Of a stretch of 64,000 bases of DNA, positions 25,053 through 33,578 are shown one piece after another; positions within the stretch are counted from its first letter, which is position 1, and every line of letters starts with the position of its first letter. Source of the DNA: Paenibacillus sp. SYP-B4298 (GTDB taxonomy: Bacteria; Bacillota; Bacilli; Paenibacillales; Paenibacillaceae); contig NZ_CP115484.1 of the NCBI RefSeq assembly GCF_027627475.1, forward strand, positions 3,704,001 through 3,768,000. Reading direction: 5' to 3'. Made by a program: the position numbers and the translations under genes. The notes under the pieces are model-generated. The model was given only the letters and a program-made list of their open reading frames with translations, searched no databases and was not told the origin of the DNA.

Positions 25053-25082
25053 CCCAGGAGATTGTCTTGACACTCCGAAGGG
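25031..25082. repeat. Long hairpin downstream of sigB
   Basis: CCCTTCGGAGTGTGAAGACA (25031-25050) and its inverted copy at 25063-25082 match at 19 of 20 positions, with a 12-base loop. No T-run follows. It overlaps the right end of the diverged MITE-like copy and may act as a transcription barrier for sigB. Confidence 0.5.
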
Positions 25083-25192
25083 AGTCCGGTCAATCTGCAG
25101 CCCGCTGCCAGAGCTCTACCTCCATGACCGAGGCTGCTGCTCGCCACCGCTGTCTAGACAGGAGAGCAGAGGATCGCCAGCACGACTCGATC

Positions 25193-26182
25193 TCAATCTA
25201 TTGCAATCGCAATATTGCCTAGCTGTTCACCTCGCTCCATACGCGAAAAGGCAAGGGCTGTATCTCTTAACGGATAGACCGTATCGATAACAGGATGCAG
25301 AGCATGCTGCTCCATGAATTGAAGCATCGCTACAAACTCTTCCCTGCTTCCCATAGATGTGCCGATAATATGAAGCTGAGGGAAAAATATAGCCCGTGCC
25401 GGAATCGTCATCTCATCACCAGAGCTTGCCCCGAACATAATGATTTTGCCATTCGGCTTGATGACCTCAAAATATTGGTCGAATAGCGCTGGCCCCACAC
25501 TATCCAGGATGACATCGACAGACTTGCCCGCAAGCTGCTCCCCCCAGCTCGTATGACTATCCAATGCCTGGGCAATCGGCAACTGCATGGCCGCTTGACG
25601 CTTCATCTCACTTCTTGAGGTTACAGTTACTTCTGCGCCAATCGCTGCCGCCATCTGGGCGGCGAAGGTCGCAACGCCGCCACCGATTCCTGGAATGAGG
25701 ACATGGTCGCCCGGCTGAACATCTCCTCTTGTGAACAGCGCCCGATAGGCAGTGAGGGCAGACAAGGATAGCACACCGGCCTCCTCCCACGTAAGATAAG
25801 CGGGCTTTGGAGCAACATTTTGCCAAGGAACGATGACCGATTCAGCAAACGTACCGTCCGTAGGCCCTCCTAATATGGCAGGTACAACAGGAACCTGCTC
25901 CGTCCTCTCCCACCCGATGCATGGATTAATAATGACCTCGGCGCCTGGGCTCAGACCCGCGACCTCGTCACCGACAGCCTCTATCCTTCCTGCCCCATCC
26001 GAGCCAAGAATCAAGGGCGAATCCTGGCTCGTTCGTGCAGACATCAGAAATAAATCCCGATGGTTGAGTCCTGCTGTTTTTAGCCGGATCTTTACCTCGC
26101 CCTCCCCTGGCTGCCTGTCTCTCTGCTCTGTATATTGCAATCCTTCGATTCCTTGCTTTCCTTCATGTATGATCGCTCTCAT
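25193..26182 (-). CDS. Zinc-type alcohol dehydrogenase-like quinone oxidoreductase
   Basis: 329 residues of the MDR superfamily. The N-terminal substrate domain has AGLNHRDLFL and LGSDGAGRIEAVGDEV. The NADPH-binding motif is GIGGGVATFAAQMA in the middle. The structural-zinc cysteines are absent, as in quinone reductases. A cytosolic NADPH-dependent enzyme for quinones or enones is likely. The ATG at 26182 has AGGAGG six bases upstream; the ATG at 26188 is too close. A LysR regulator is divergent from it and probably controls it. Confidence 0.86.
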   Translation of the reverse strand: MRAIIHEGKQGIEGLQYTEQRDRQPGEGEVKIRLKTAGLNHRDLFLMSARTSQDSPLILGSDGAGRIEAVGDEVAGLSPGAEVIINPCIGWERTEQVPVVPAILGGPTDGTFAESVIVPWQNVAPKPAYLTWEEAGVLSLSALTAYRALFTRGDVQPGDHVLIPGIGGGVATFAAQMAAAIGAEVTVTSRSEMKRQAAMQLPIAQALDSHTSWGEQLAGKSVDVILDSVGPALFDQYFEVIKPNGKIIMFGASSGDEMTIPARAIFFPQLHIIGTSMGSREEFVAMLQFMEQHALHPVIDTVYPLRDTALAFSRMERGEQLGNIAIAID

Positions 26183-26328
26183 CGTCATCCTCCTGCTCGC
26201 TGGTCGTATCGATTGTATGGGTCAACCTTCGTTGTCCCCCCTATTGTACACATCCCGATCCAATTGATAAAATGAATGAAAATGAAGGCGAATATCATAA
26301 ATAATTATAGCTGGGAGGCCAGAATCCA

Positions 26329-27183
26329 TTGGAGAGCGGCGATCTCAAAATATTTCAGGCGGTTGCTAGAGAAGGAAGTATTACCAAGGCCGCACAGGTA
26401 TTAAATTATGTACAGTCCAATGTGACCGCTCGCATACGATTGCTTGAGGCTGAGCTGGGACTCCCGCTTTTTCGGCGCACGAATCGCGGGATGCTCCTGA
26501 CATCCGCAGGGGAAAATTTGCTGCGGTATACAGATCAGATTATCAGCTTGCTGGAGGAGGCTCGAAGAACGACACAATATTCAGATGTTCCTGATGGCTC
26601 TCTTCGGGTGGGGTGTATTGAAGCGGCAGCTTCCACTTATGTCCTCCCTGTCATCCAGGAATATCAGTCCCATTATCCGAAGGTTCAGTTCCAGCTACAC
26701 ACCGGCGCCACCCATGATCTTGTACAGCAGGTGTTGACTGATGAGCTGGATGGAGCTTTTATCTATGGTCCAATTGACGAGTCCCGCCTGAACTATCTGC
26801 CTGTATTTGAGGATGAGCTTGTACTGATTTCGGAGCAGAACAGAGCGGATATGGAACAATTGCTTACCATGCCGATGCTGTTTTTTGATGTGGGCTGTAC
26901 GCACCGGGCCAGAGCGGAGAGCCTGTTGAAGGAGAAAGGGATTTCTTCTTATGAAATCAGAGAATTCGGCACGATGGAAGTGATAGTAAATGGGGTTTCG
27001 GCTGGATTAGGCGTATCGTTATTGCCGCGATCCTCCGTTGCATTCGCGGAGGAGGCAGGAAGAATCTCCAGTCATTCATTGCCAGAGCACTATCGCAAGT
27101 TAGAGGTCGGGTTCATCTATCCGTCAAGAGAGATTCACTCTGCTGCCCTAACAGAACTGATCCATCAGCTACAGTTGCCTTAA
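26329..27183 (+). CDS. LysR-family transcriptional regulator
   Basis: 284 residues. The N-terminal winged HTH spans about 5-60, with FQAVAREGSITKAAQVLN and NVTARIRLLEAELG. The substrate-binding domain follows. It starts at TTG with GGGAGG ten bases upstream. It is divergent from the quinone oxidoreductase with a 146-base spacer, the classic arrangement for a LysR protein and its target, so redox or electrophile sensing is a reasonable inference. The effector is unknown. Confidence 0.88.
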   Translation: MESGDLKIFQAVAREGSITKAAQVLNYVQSNVTARIRLLEAELGLPLFRRTNRGMLLTSAGENLLRYTDQIISLLEEARRTTQYSDVPDGSLRVGCIEAAASTYVLPVIQEYQSHYPKVQFQLHTGATHDLVQQVLTDELDGAFIYGPIDESRLNYLPVFEDELVLISEQNRADMEQLLTMPMLFFDVGCTHRARAESLLKEKGISSYEIREFGTMEVIVNGVSAGLGVSLLPRSSVAFAEEAGRISSHSLPEHYRKLEVGFIYPSREIHSAALTELIHQLQLP

Positions 27184-27209
27184 AGCTCTGCAGCCGATTC
27201 GTATTCCTT

Positions 27210-27238
27210 TTGCAACCCTTACGCCGATAAGGTATGAT
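27210..27238 (+). promoter_or_regulatory. SigA promoter of the CorA-type gene
   Basis: TTGCAA (27210-27215), 17-base spacer, TATGAT (27233-27238). Transcription would start near 27245, which favours the ATG at 27290 over the TTG at 27251. Confidence 0.55.
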
Positions 27239-27289
27239 GGAGCTAAACTATTGAACGGACTGACAACCGGACCGGGAGGTCGCTTGCGA

Positions 27290-28405
27290 ATGACACACCG
27301 CAAATTTCGTTATCATGCCGGGTGGGAATGGATGCATTCGCTTCAAGCCTCGGACAATTCTCATCTGACACTCAAAAAGGATATTCCACTCTGCGCGCGC
27401 TGGCTGGATGAAAGCGTGCTGCGTACAACCAATCATATTCATGTGACCATACTGCATGGAGGCCTCCCTCTCCTGCAAGGCAGTCTGCTCATTCAGATGT
27501 CGGACGACGAGCAGGATGTGCAGATGCTTCATTTCTGGGTCACGCCCGAACAGATGATCACCCTGCATTCGGATCTGCGCCTTGTGCTCCGCATGCAGCG
27601 CTCGCCCTGGAACGAACGGCTGGAGCAGTGCGGCAGCGCCCCGGAGGCGTTCATGCTGTTGCTCAGCCATGTGCTCGATACGTTCCATGAGGGACTGGAT
27701 AGCTTTGAAGCCAAGCTGCATCAATTGGAGAACTCCATGCGCAGACGCAACCGCGCCGACCTGATGGATGGCATCTTCGAGCGCCGCTATGAGCTGCTGC
27801 ACTGGAGCCAGCTATTCGTTCCGGTGCTGGAGATTGAGATGGCAGCCAGAGAAGCCTTCCTGCAGCACTACGATGCTACGGAAGGCTTCAGCCGACTGCG
27901 CTTCAAGCTGGAGCGAATCGACAGCCTGATGAAGCATTACAATCAGCAGATCGATACGCTGATCTCCATGGATGATGCCATCTCCAACCTGCGCGGCACC
28001 GATGTGATGAAAACATTGACCATCTTCACAGCGCTGTTCACTCCTGCCGGAGTCGTCGGCGCTCTCTGGGGAATGAATTTTCAACGATTGCCGTGGCTTC
28101 GGGAATCCTGGGGCTTTGCCTTGGTGCTCGGCATTACAGGACTGTTGACCGCAGGCGTCTACTTCTGGCTCTGGTACAAGGGCTGGACAGGCGATCTGCT
28201 CAAGAGCGGGCGCTCCAGCAAAGCCGCCGCCAGCAAGCATGGACACGGACAAGCTGGCGGCAGTGGACGACCCGGCAGCAGCGACCGAGCCCATGCCAGA
28301 CCCAGTCAGAACGATACAGCTCCCATAGCTGACGGCTCTAACCACCCGTCAGATCATGCGGCCGACAGCCCCAGCAGGAGCAGCCGCTCCCGCAGCAGAA
28401 GCTGA
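27290..28405 (+). CDS. CorA-family divalent cation transporter
   Basis: 371 residues. A long acidic/helical cytoplasmic domain is followed by two membrane segments near the C-terminus. The signature GMN is at 261-263 in WGMNF, at the pore mouth. The family carries Mg2+, Co2+ or Ni2+ through a pentamer. An unusual tail of about 65 residues, rich in S, R, H and G (from RSSKAAASKHGHGQ on), follows the last segment; it is not part of the family core. The start has GGGAGG ten bases upstream; a TTG at 27251 is less likely. Confidence 0.87.
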   Translation: MTHRKFRYHAGWEWMHSLQASDNSHLTLKKDIPLCARWLDESVLRTTNHIHVTILHGGLPLLQGSLLIQMSDDEQDVQMLHFWVTPEQMITLHSDLRLVLRMQRSPWNERLEQCGSAPEAFMLLLSHVLDTFHEGLDSFEAKLHQLENSMRRRNRADLMDGIFERRYELLHWSQLFVPVLEIEMAAREAFLQHYDATEGFSRLRFKLERIDSLMKHYNQQIDTLISMDDAISNLRGTDVMKTLTIFTALFTPAGVVGALWGMNFQRLPWLRESWGFALVLGITGLLTAGVYFWLWYKGWTGDLLKSGRSSKAAASKHGHGQAGGSGRPGSSDRAHARPSQNDTAPIADGSNHPSDHAADSPSRSSRSRSRS

Positions 28406-28417
28406 GGTCCCAAGTCA

Positions 28418-28669
28418 TCACGCCTGCTCTCCTCTATGAGCCAACTCGCGGTTCAGCTCGCGAAAGCGCTCATTATGCGAGGAGACATAGGCCATGCTTG
28501 GCGCCGACGGCTCCAGGTACAGCTTGGCGCTGCTCATCCGAAGCGCCGCATCGGCGAAGGCTGCGGCAATCAGCCGCACCTTGCTGGCATAGATACAGTC
28601 GCCCGGAGCGAAGATGCCAGGCATAGCCGCGGCCGCCTGCCCGTCGACGGCCACCATCCCCTCGCTGCT
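28418..28669 (-). pseudogene. C-terminal remnant of a ferredoxin/thioredoxin-type NADP reductase
   Basis: About 80 codons resemble the end of YumC-type ferredoxin-NADP+ reductases: MPGIFAPGDCIYASKVRLIA contains the conserved second FAD-binding GD motif, followed by an AAFADAALRMSSAKLYLEPSA-like stretch (split here: AAFADAALRM, then SSAKLYLEPSA). An in-frame TAG lies just upstream, and no FAD or NADPH domain precedes it. It lies between the CorA-type gene and the iron-binding lipoprotein gene. Judged a gene remnant; a short expressed protein is unlikely. Confidence 0.6.
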
Positions 28670-28754
28670 CTACAATCTCAAGCAAGGAAGACCATTCAGA
28701 TTGCTGCTGTAGCCACGGCTGACATAGAGCTTGGTGCTCCTCCATCCAAGCCGG

Positions 28755-29783
28755 CTATTTCAGCCGCTGCTCAAATGCCTGCAATATATCCTCCATCGCA
28801 AATTTGTCCGCCAGCGGCGACATGCCCAGATTGAAGTATTCTTTGCCTCCGACCATGTAGACATGGCCGTTTCGGACTGCCTTCATCTTCTTCCATAACG
28901 AATTATCTGTCGCTTCCTTGAATCTCTCCTGCACCTCATCCTTGGAGTCATCATCGAGCTGAACGATGATATGATCCGCGTCGAAGTCCGGCAACATCTC
29001 CAGCGATATGGGCATCGCGCGTTCTGTCTTGGGGAAATTATCGAGCGGCTTCAGCCCAAGCTGCTTGTGAATGAAGCTGCCGCGGTCGATATTCTCGCTA
29101 TGCACGACGATCTCCTTCGCCATAACCCGCATATAGACGACCGTCTCATCGCCCACTAGCTCATCAAGCTTCCCACGCACCTCTGCCTCTTTGGCTGCCA
29201 GATCGGCAATAACCTGTTCCGCCTGCTCCTGCCTGTCCAGCGCCACGCCAATGCTCCTCAGCTCATCGCGCCAATCATCATGTGCGGGCAGCAGCAGCGT
29301 CGGGGCGATCTCGGATAGCTGGTCGTAGTCATTCGCTGACCACCACTCCGGGGCAAGTATAACATCTGGCTGGGCAGCCAGAATCGCCTCAAAGTTGGGC
29401 GTGCGGCCGATCCCCATCTTGACCGTATCCTTGAACGGCTCCGTCAAGTAAGACGGATACTCGCTATGATAGTTTTGGACAGCGACCGGCGTAATGCCCA
29501 GCGCATACAAAAATTCCGGGTACACTACCGACAGCCCAATGACTCGCTGCGGCTCGACCGGAATTTCAATTTCACCCTTAACCGTGGACACCTTGCGTGT
29601 CTGAGGCGCCTTGCTTGTAGCATCATCTGCCGCCTGCATGCTGGCAGCTTGTCCATTGCCTGGCTCGGCTTGCACGCCTCCTGACTGTCCATCTCCCGCA
29701 GGCTGCCCGCTTCCTGACCCGCAGGCTGCCAGCCATAACACCATACATAGGAGCACTGCTCCCAGCTTCACGTTCTGTTTCAT
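28755..29783 (-). CDS. Iron-siderophore ABC transporter substrate-binding lipoprotein
   Basis: 342 residues. A signal peptide ends in the lipobox LAAC with C21, then a serine/glycine-rich linker and a FecB/FhuD-type periplasmic-binding-protein fold (RVIGLSVVYPEFLYALGITP; later LAAQPDVILAPEW). It binds a ferric siderophore outside the membrane. AGGAGGAGTAG precedes the ATG at 29783. A Fur-box-like site lies upstream. No permease or ATPase gene is adjacent, so it must use transporter parts encoded elsewhere. Confidence 0.87.
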   Translation of the reverse strand: MKQNVKLGAVLLCMVLWLAACGSGSGQPAGDGQSGGVQAEPGNGQAASMQAADDATSKAPQTRKVSTVKGEIEIPVEPQRVIGLSVVYPEFLYALGITPVAVQNYHSEYPSYLTEPFKDTVKMGIGRTPNFEAILAAQPDVILAPEWWSANDYDQLSEIAPTLLLPAHDDWRDELRSIGVALDRQEQAEQVIADLAAKEAEVRGKLDELVGDETVVYMRVMAKEIVVHSENIDRGSFIHKQLGLKPLDNFPKTERAMPISLEMLPDFDADHIIVQLDDDSKDEVQERFKEATDNSLWKKMKAVRNGHVYMVGGKEYFNLGMSPLADKFAMEDILQAFEQRLK

Positions 29784-29834
29784 TTCCAACTACTCCTCCT
29801 GTCGACACTCTACATCATGACATAACTCTAATTA

Positions 29835-29853
29835 AGATTAATTATCATTGTCA
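29835..29853. promoter_or_regulatory. Fur-box-like site of the siderophore-binding gene
   Basis: On the minus strand GACAATGATAATTAATC matches about 13 of 19 positions of the GATAATGATAATCATTATC consensus. It is 50 to 70 bases before the lipoprotein start, between it and the Btr-like gene. Confidence 0.5.
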
Positions 29854-29911
29854 TTTAGGAGTAGTATAAAGGAATTTTGCATCGCATCCTATTGACGATT
29901 CTGACTTTATT

Positions 29912-31573
29912 CTATGGACGATCCCGCCACAGCTTCAATGCCTCATCGAGCAGCAGATCATGAACGAAGGCGGAATACTCCACTAACGGGCTGTGGGACA
30001 ATAGCTCCACCTTGCCCTGCTGAACAGGCAACAGCTCCCTCCAACGCTCACTGCTGGCGATACGATGCCAGGTGGTCTGCGACGGTTGATCTTGCCCAAT
30101 AATCAGCAGCAGCCTGCTCGCATCCAGCCCGCCAAGCTGCTCCAGCGTCAGTACGCGGCTGCGTGGCCTTAACTCTTCCGTTGAAGCAGGCGCGATGCCA
30201 AGATCGTCGTAAAACACCGTTCCGATGCTATCGCTGCCGACCAGCTCCAGTTGACTGCCGCGGATACTTAGCAGGCATAGCCGTTCACCGCGCAGTTGCA
30301 AGCGTATCTGCTCCCTGACAAATGCCGCCTTGCGTTCATACCGCTGCAGCCACGCCTCTGCCGCCCCGCTTCGCTCCAAATATTGAGCAGCGAATATAAG
30401 CTGGGTACGCCAATCCGCACCCGACCACGGAACAGCGCATACAGGTGCAAGCTCACTTAATCTCTCCTGCTCCTTCGCGGACACAAGACCATCCATCACC
30501 AGGATGACATCTGGCGCAGTCTCCCGGAGCTGCTGCAATCTGACCTCCAGCCCGGCCTCCAGCGGCAGCACCTGATCCGTCTCATATTTGCGGCGGTAAT
30601 ACTCCGTCCATGGGTGATCGGCAGGCGCCGCGCAGGGTACCATCTGCAAGGCCAGCAGAATACCGATCGCCAGCGGATGGCCAGCCGCGATGCGCTGGCG
30701 ACAATTGCGCATATACGAGGCTGGAGGAATACCGGAGATTTGCTTGAACTTGCGGCGAAAATACATCTCGTCCTGGTAGCCAACCTGCGCGGCAATATCT
30801 CTAAGACGGGCGCTGCGGTCTGCCCGCATCAGCCGTTGCGCCTGTTTGATTCGATGAACGGATACATACTCCATGACGCTGCAGCCGTATCTTCTTTTGA
30901 ATAGCCGCATGAAATGCCTGGCGCTGAGGCCCGCCTGCTGCGCCAGACCTTCTATCGTCAGCTTCTGCTTGCAATGCCGCTCAATATAGTGCCGAATCTG
31001 CTCCAGCAACGCCTCAACGTCGTCCACCTCTCCATGCCGCCTACCCTCCAGCATGGAAAGCAGCAGCTCCTGCAGCATAATTTGCGCCCGCCAACGGCTC
31101 AGCGGGTGCTCCTCTGACCACGCCCGGTGCAATGATTCACACAGCATGCCAATGGACAGCGGGGACAGGAGCGCCGCCTCGCCTGCAACGGGGAATCGGC
31201 TGTTATGCCGCACCGTCTCCCAAACCTCGGAATCTGCCTGCTGTTCCAGCACATCATAGAATAGACAGTAGCTGCTGGCCTCACCATGCAATTCAAGCAA
31301 TTCAATCCTCGCCTCAACCAATTGTCCTGGCAGACAAGCATAGATTCCACCCTTACGCAGCTCGATATAACGTCCATCCAACGTCAGCCAGCCTTGGCCA
31401 TCTGTCATCACCAGCAGCATATGGCTAGCCAGAAAGCGAACACGAAAATACCATTCCTCGCTTGTCGGCTTGATCTCCTCCACTCCATGCAGTCTGAAGC
31501 TCATTCTCTCCAGCATCGCATAGACCGAAGGCTCAAGCGGTTGAACTGTGCGCTCCAATCCATTCACCTCCAT
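29912..31573 (-). CDS. Btr-like AraC regulator with a fused siderophore-binding domain
   Basis: 553 residues. The N-terminal part is an AraC-type sensor region, then the double HTH (about 195-295: LTIEGLAQQAGLSARHFMRL and LRDIAAQVGYQDEMYFRRKF), then a C-terminal FecB-like binding-protein domain (about 300-553). This order matches Btr (YbbB) of Bacillus, which senses a ferri-siderophore and activates its uptake genes. The start at 31573 lies just past a terminator, with GAGGTAGC before it; a TTG slightly downstream is an alternative. The neighbouring lipoprotein is the likely target. Confidence 0.85.
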   Translation of the reverse strand: MEVNGLERTVQPLEPSVYAMLERMSFRLHGVEEIKPTSEEWYFRVRFLASHMLLVMTDGQGWLTLDGRYIELRKGGIYACLPGQLVEARIELLELHGEASSYCLFYDVLEQQADSEVWETVRHNSRFPVAGEAALLSPLSIGMLCESLHRAWSEEHPLSRWRAQIMLQELLLSMLEGRRHGEVDDVEALLEQIRHYIERHCKQKLTIEGLAQQAGLSARHFMRLFKRRYGCSVMEYVSVHRIKQAQRLMRADRSARLRDIAAQVGYQDEMYFRRKFKQISGIPPASYMRNCRQRIAAGHPLAIGILLALQMVPCAAPADHPWTEYYRRKYETDQVLPLEAGLEVRLQQLRETAPDVILVMDGLVSAKEQERLSELAPVCAVPWSGADWRTQLIFAAQYLERSGAAEAWLQRYERKAAFVREQIRLQLRGERLCLLSIRGSQLELVGSDSIGTVFYDDLGIAPASTEELRPRSRVLTLEQLGGLDASRLLLIIGQDQPSQTTWHRIASSERWRELLPVQQGKVELLSHSPLVEYSAFVHDLLLDEALKLWRDRP

Positions 31574-31586
31574 GCTACCTCGATTC

Positions 31587-31634
31587 AGAAAAGCATCGCC
31601 TCGCCATCCTGGAGAATAGCGAAGCGATGCTTTC
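31587..31634 (-). terminator. Terminator of the REC-PP2C phosphatase gene
   Basis: On the minus strand AAAGCATCGC...ATGGCGAGGCGATGC forms a stem of about 17 bp with few mismatches, followed by TTTTCT. It is 20 to 70 bases past the stop at 31654. Confidence 0.78.
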
Positions 31635-31653
31635 ATGTGGCGGCTTGCCGTCA

Positions 31654-32817
31654 TTATTTCATAGCGACCCATACAAGACAGCGATCATCTGCGCGCTCCG
31701 GCTGGACTGCAGTGGAGAACAGCTCTTCCTTCCAAGCCGCGAGCGCCTGCTCCGGGAGGGGGGCAGCCAGCTTCTCGTAGAGCCGCTCCAGCTTCTCATC
31801 ATCCGGCGTAGGGATGATGTCTATTAGCCCGTCCGTAACGAGAACAATTCGATCCTTCCTCCCGACGGAGATATGCTGCTTCTCTACCGGGATATTGTCG
31901 AACATGCCGATCGCGCTGCTGCCGCCTGCCATTAGCTCCGTTGTGCCATCCTCGCGCAGCAGCAATCCCGGCGGATGTCCGGCGTTAACATATTCAATCT
32001 GGCCCTGCTCGACATCGACAACCATATAGATGGCTGTATAGTAGTATTGGATAAGCTGGTCGGCGAATTGCAGTTGCAATGCGCGGCGGTTCAACTCCTG
32101 CACCACCAGCACCGGGTCCACCAGCTTGATCATCGCATCCTTCAGCACCGAAGCGATAAACATGCATACCAGCGAGGAGGAGATGCCATGTCCCATAGCA
32201 TCCACTACCGCTATGCCGTATCGGTTAGCGTCGATACGATGCCAGGCATACAGATCCCCGGCCAGCTCCTCGGAGGGCAGGTAGAGGGCGCCGATCTCCA
32301 ATCGCTCCTCCGCCACAGGCGACGGCAGCACCGCAGACTGCACCTCCCGGGCCAACTGCAGCTCCTCCCGCAGTCTGCGCTCCTGCTCCTTGTGCCAATC
32401 CTTCTCCTCCTTCAAGCGCAGCGCTACCCGAATTCTAGCCAGCAGCTCCACCTTGTTGATCGGCTTGGTCACATAATCGCTCGCTCCTGCATCCAGCGCC
32501 TCGGCCAGCTTCTTGGAATCTCCGATCGCTGTCACCATGATGATCGGAATATCCCTCAGCCTTGGCGACTGCTGGAGTGCGCGGCACACCGCTATGCCGT
32601 CAATACGCGGCATCATCATATCCAGCAATATAAGATCATAATCGGGAACGCCAAGCTTCTGGTCCCGCTGCTCCATGCCGTCCTCATCGAGGCCGACCAA
32701 TGTGAACATCTCCATACCAGAGGCGGCAGAGTGAATATCCCGGTATCCTGCCCGCTTCAGCATTTCCTTAACAACTGTGACGTTCATCGGATTATCATCG
32801 ACAACCAGAATTCTCAT
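31654..32817 (-). CDS. Response regulator with PP2C-type phosphatase output (RsbU/RsbP-like)
   Basis: 387 residues. An N-terminal REC domain (1-130; phosphoacceptor D66 in LILLDMMMP, K in YVTKPIN) is followed by a coiled linker (about 135-165) and a SpoIIE/PP2C domain (about 175-387) with GDLYAWH and VVDAMGHGISS metal-binding motifs. Such proteins dephosphorylate RsbV-type antagonists and so turn on SigB. It lies 7 kb from rsbV-rsbW-sigB, so feeding that switch is a reasonable inference. No histidine kinase gene is adjacent. Confidence 0.87.
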   Translation of the reverse strand: MRILVVDDNPMNVTVVKEMLKRAGYRDIHSAASGMEMFTLVGLDEDGMEQRDQKLGVPDYDLILLDMMMPRIDGIAVCRALQQSPRLRDIPIIMVTAIGDSKKLAEALDAGASDYVTKPINKVELLARIRVALRLKEEKDWHKEQERRLREELQLAREVQSAVLPSPVAEERLEIGALYLPSEELAGDLYAWHRIDANRYGIAVVDAMGHGISSSLVCMFIASVLKDAMIKLVDPVLVVQELNRRALQLQFADQLIQYYYTAIYMVVDVEQGQIEYVNAGHPPGLLLREDGTTELMAGGSSAIGMFDNIPVEKQHISVGRKDRIVLVTDGLIDIIPTPDDEKLERLYEKLAAPLPEQALAAWKEELFSTAVQPERADDRCLVWVAMK

Positions 32818-32878
32818 TGTTCAACTCCTTGCTCCTATGGACTGCCGCGATTGACGCGCAGTATGTGCTTGTTCCGTA

Positions 32879-33382
32879 TCACTGCTTCGGCGAAGCAACG
32901 CGCTCACTCGCAGCCGCAGCCTCCTGACCGGCAGCCGCTCCCTGCCGCTGCTTGCCTGCCTGAACCAGCTTGTTGATCGCCTGATACGCCTTCACTCCCG
33001 TTTCGACCCATGTGAGCCAATTCGGCAACTGATTAGCCTGGGCATTTGTAGCGGCTCGCTCCTTGAGGCTCCCCGCCCACGCCGCGGAAGCCTCCTTGGC
33101 GGCTTCCGTCACCTCATTCACCGCAGTGCCGACAGTGCGTACAGACGACATCAGTGGATCGACTGCGCTTACCTGGTGATTCAACTGTTCAATCAAGGTG
33201 TTGACGCCTGTCATCAGTTGGTCTATATCTGCCTTGGAGGTTTGAATCAGCTCTTTCGTTTCGGCAAGCGTCTCATTGGCAGTCTGGATGGATTGCTGCG
33301 CTTTGCGCAGCGTTTGAACCAGATAGACAACCAGCACTACGACCGCAATAGCAACAATGAGTACGCTAATTTCAATGATCAT
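32879..33382 (-). CDS. DUF948 (YtxG-like) membrane-anchored protein
   Basis: 167 residues. One N-terminal transmembrane helix (about 3-25) precedes a long helical region (KAQQSIQTANETLAETKELI) typical of DUF948. YtxG, the Bacillus member, lies in the SigB-dependent ytxGHJ operon. GGGGGA is six bases before the ATG at 33382; the ATG at 33388 is too close. It lies just upstream of the REC-PP2C gene on the same strand, with a spacer of about 60 bases. No convincing SigB promoter was found before it. Confidence 0.8.
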   Translation of the reverse strand: MIIEISVLIVAIAVVVLVVYLVQTLRKAQQSIQTANETLAETKELIQTSKADIDQLMTGVNTLIEQLNHQVSAVDPLMSSVRTVGTAVNEVTEAAKEASAAWAGSLKERAATNAQANQLPNWLTWVETGVKAYQAINKLVQAGKQRQGAAAGQEAAAASERVASPKQ

Positions 33383-33518
33383 CGTCATTCCCCCGTTTGT
33401 TTCATTAGCGGCGCTGCAATCGCCTGCTCTATGCTGTCCAGCTTATACAAGCATTATATTAACGTTACCCTGGCACACCTGAACTGAATCAATGAACCTG
33501 CATGCACGGAAGAACCCA

Positions 33519-33578
33519 CAGCAGCAGGGGCTGTCCATCGATGTGATGAAGGACACCTGGACACCCTCCTGCTGCTGC
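33519..33578 (-). terminator. Hairpin downstream of the Gfo/Idh gene
   Basis: CAGCAGCAGG...CCTGCTGCTG arms with further inner pairing (GGTGTCC/GGACAGC). Only a weak T-rich sequence follows on the minus strand. Confidence 0.4.

Noticed and set aside
31975-32976. 333-codon open frame on the + strand
   Set aside because: Antisense to the REC-PP2C and DUF948 genes; high-GC third positions of those genes keep the opposite strand open.
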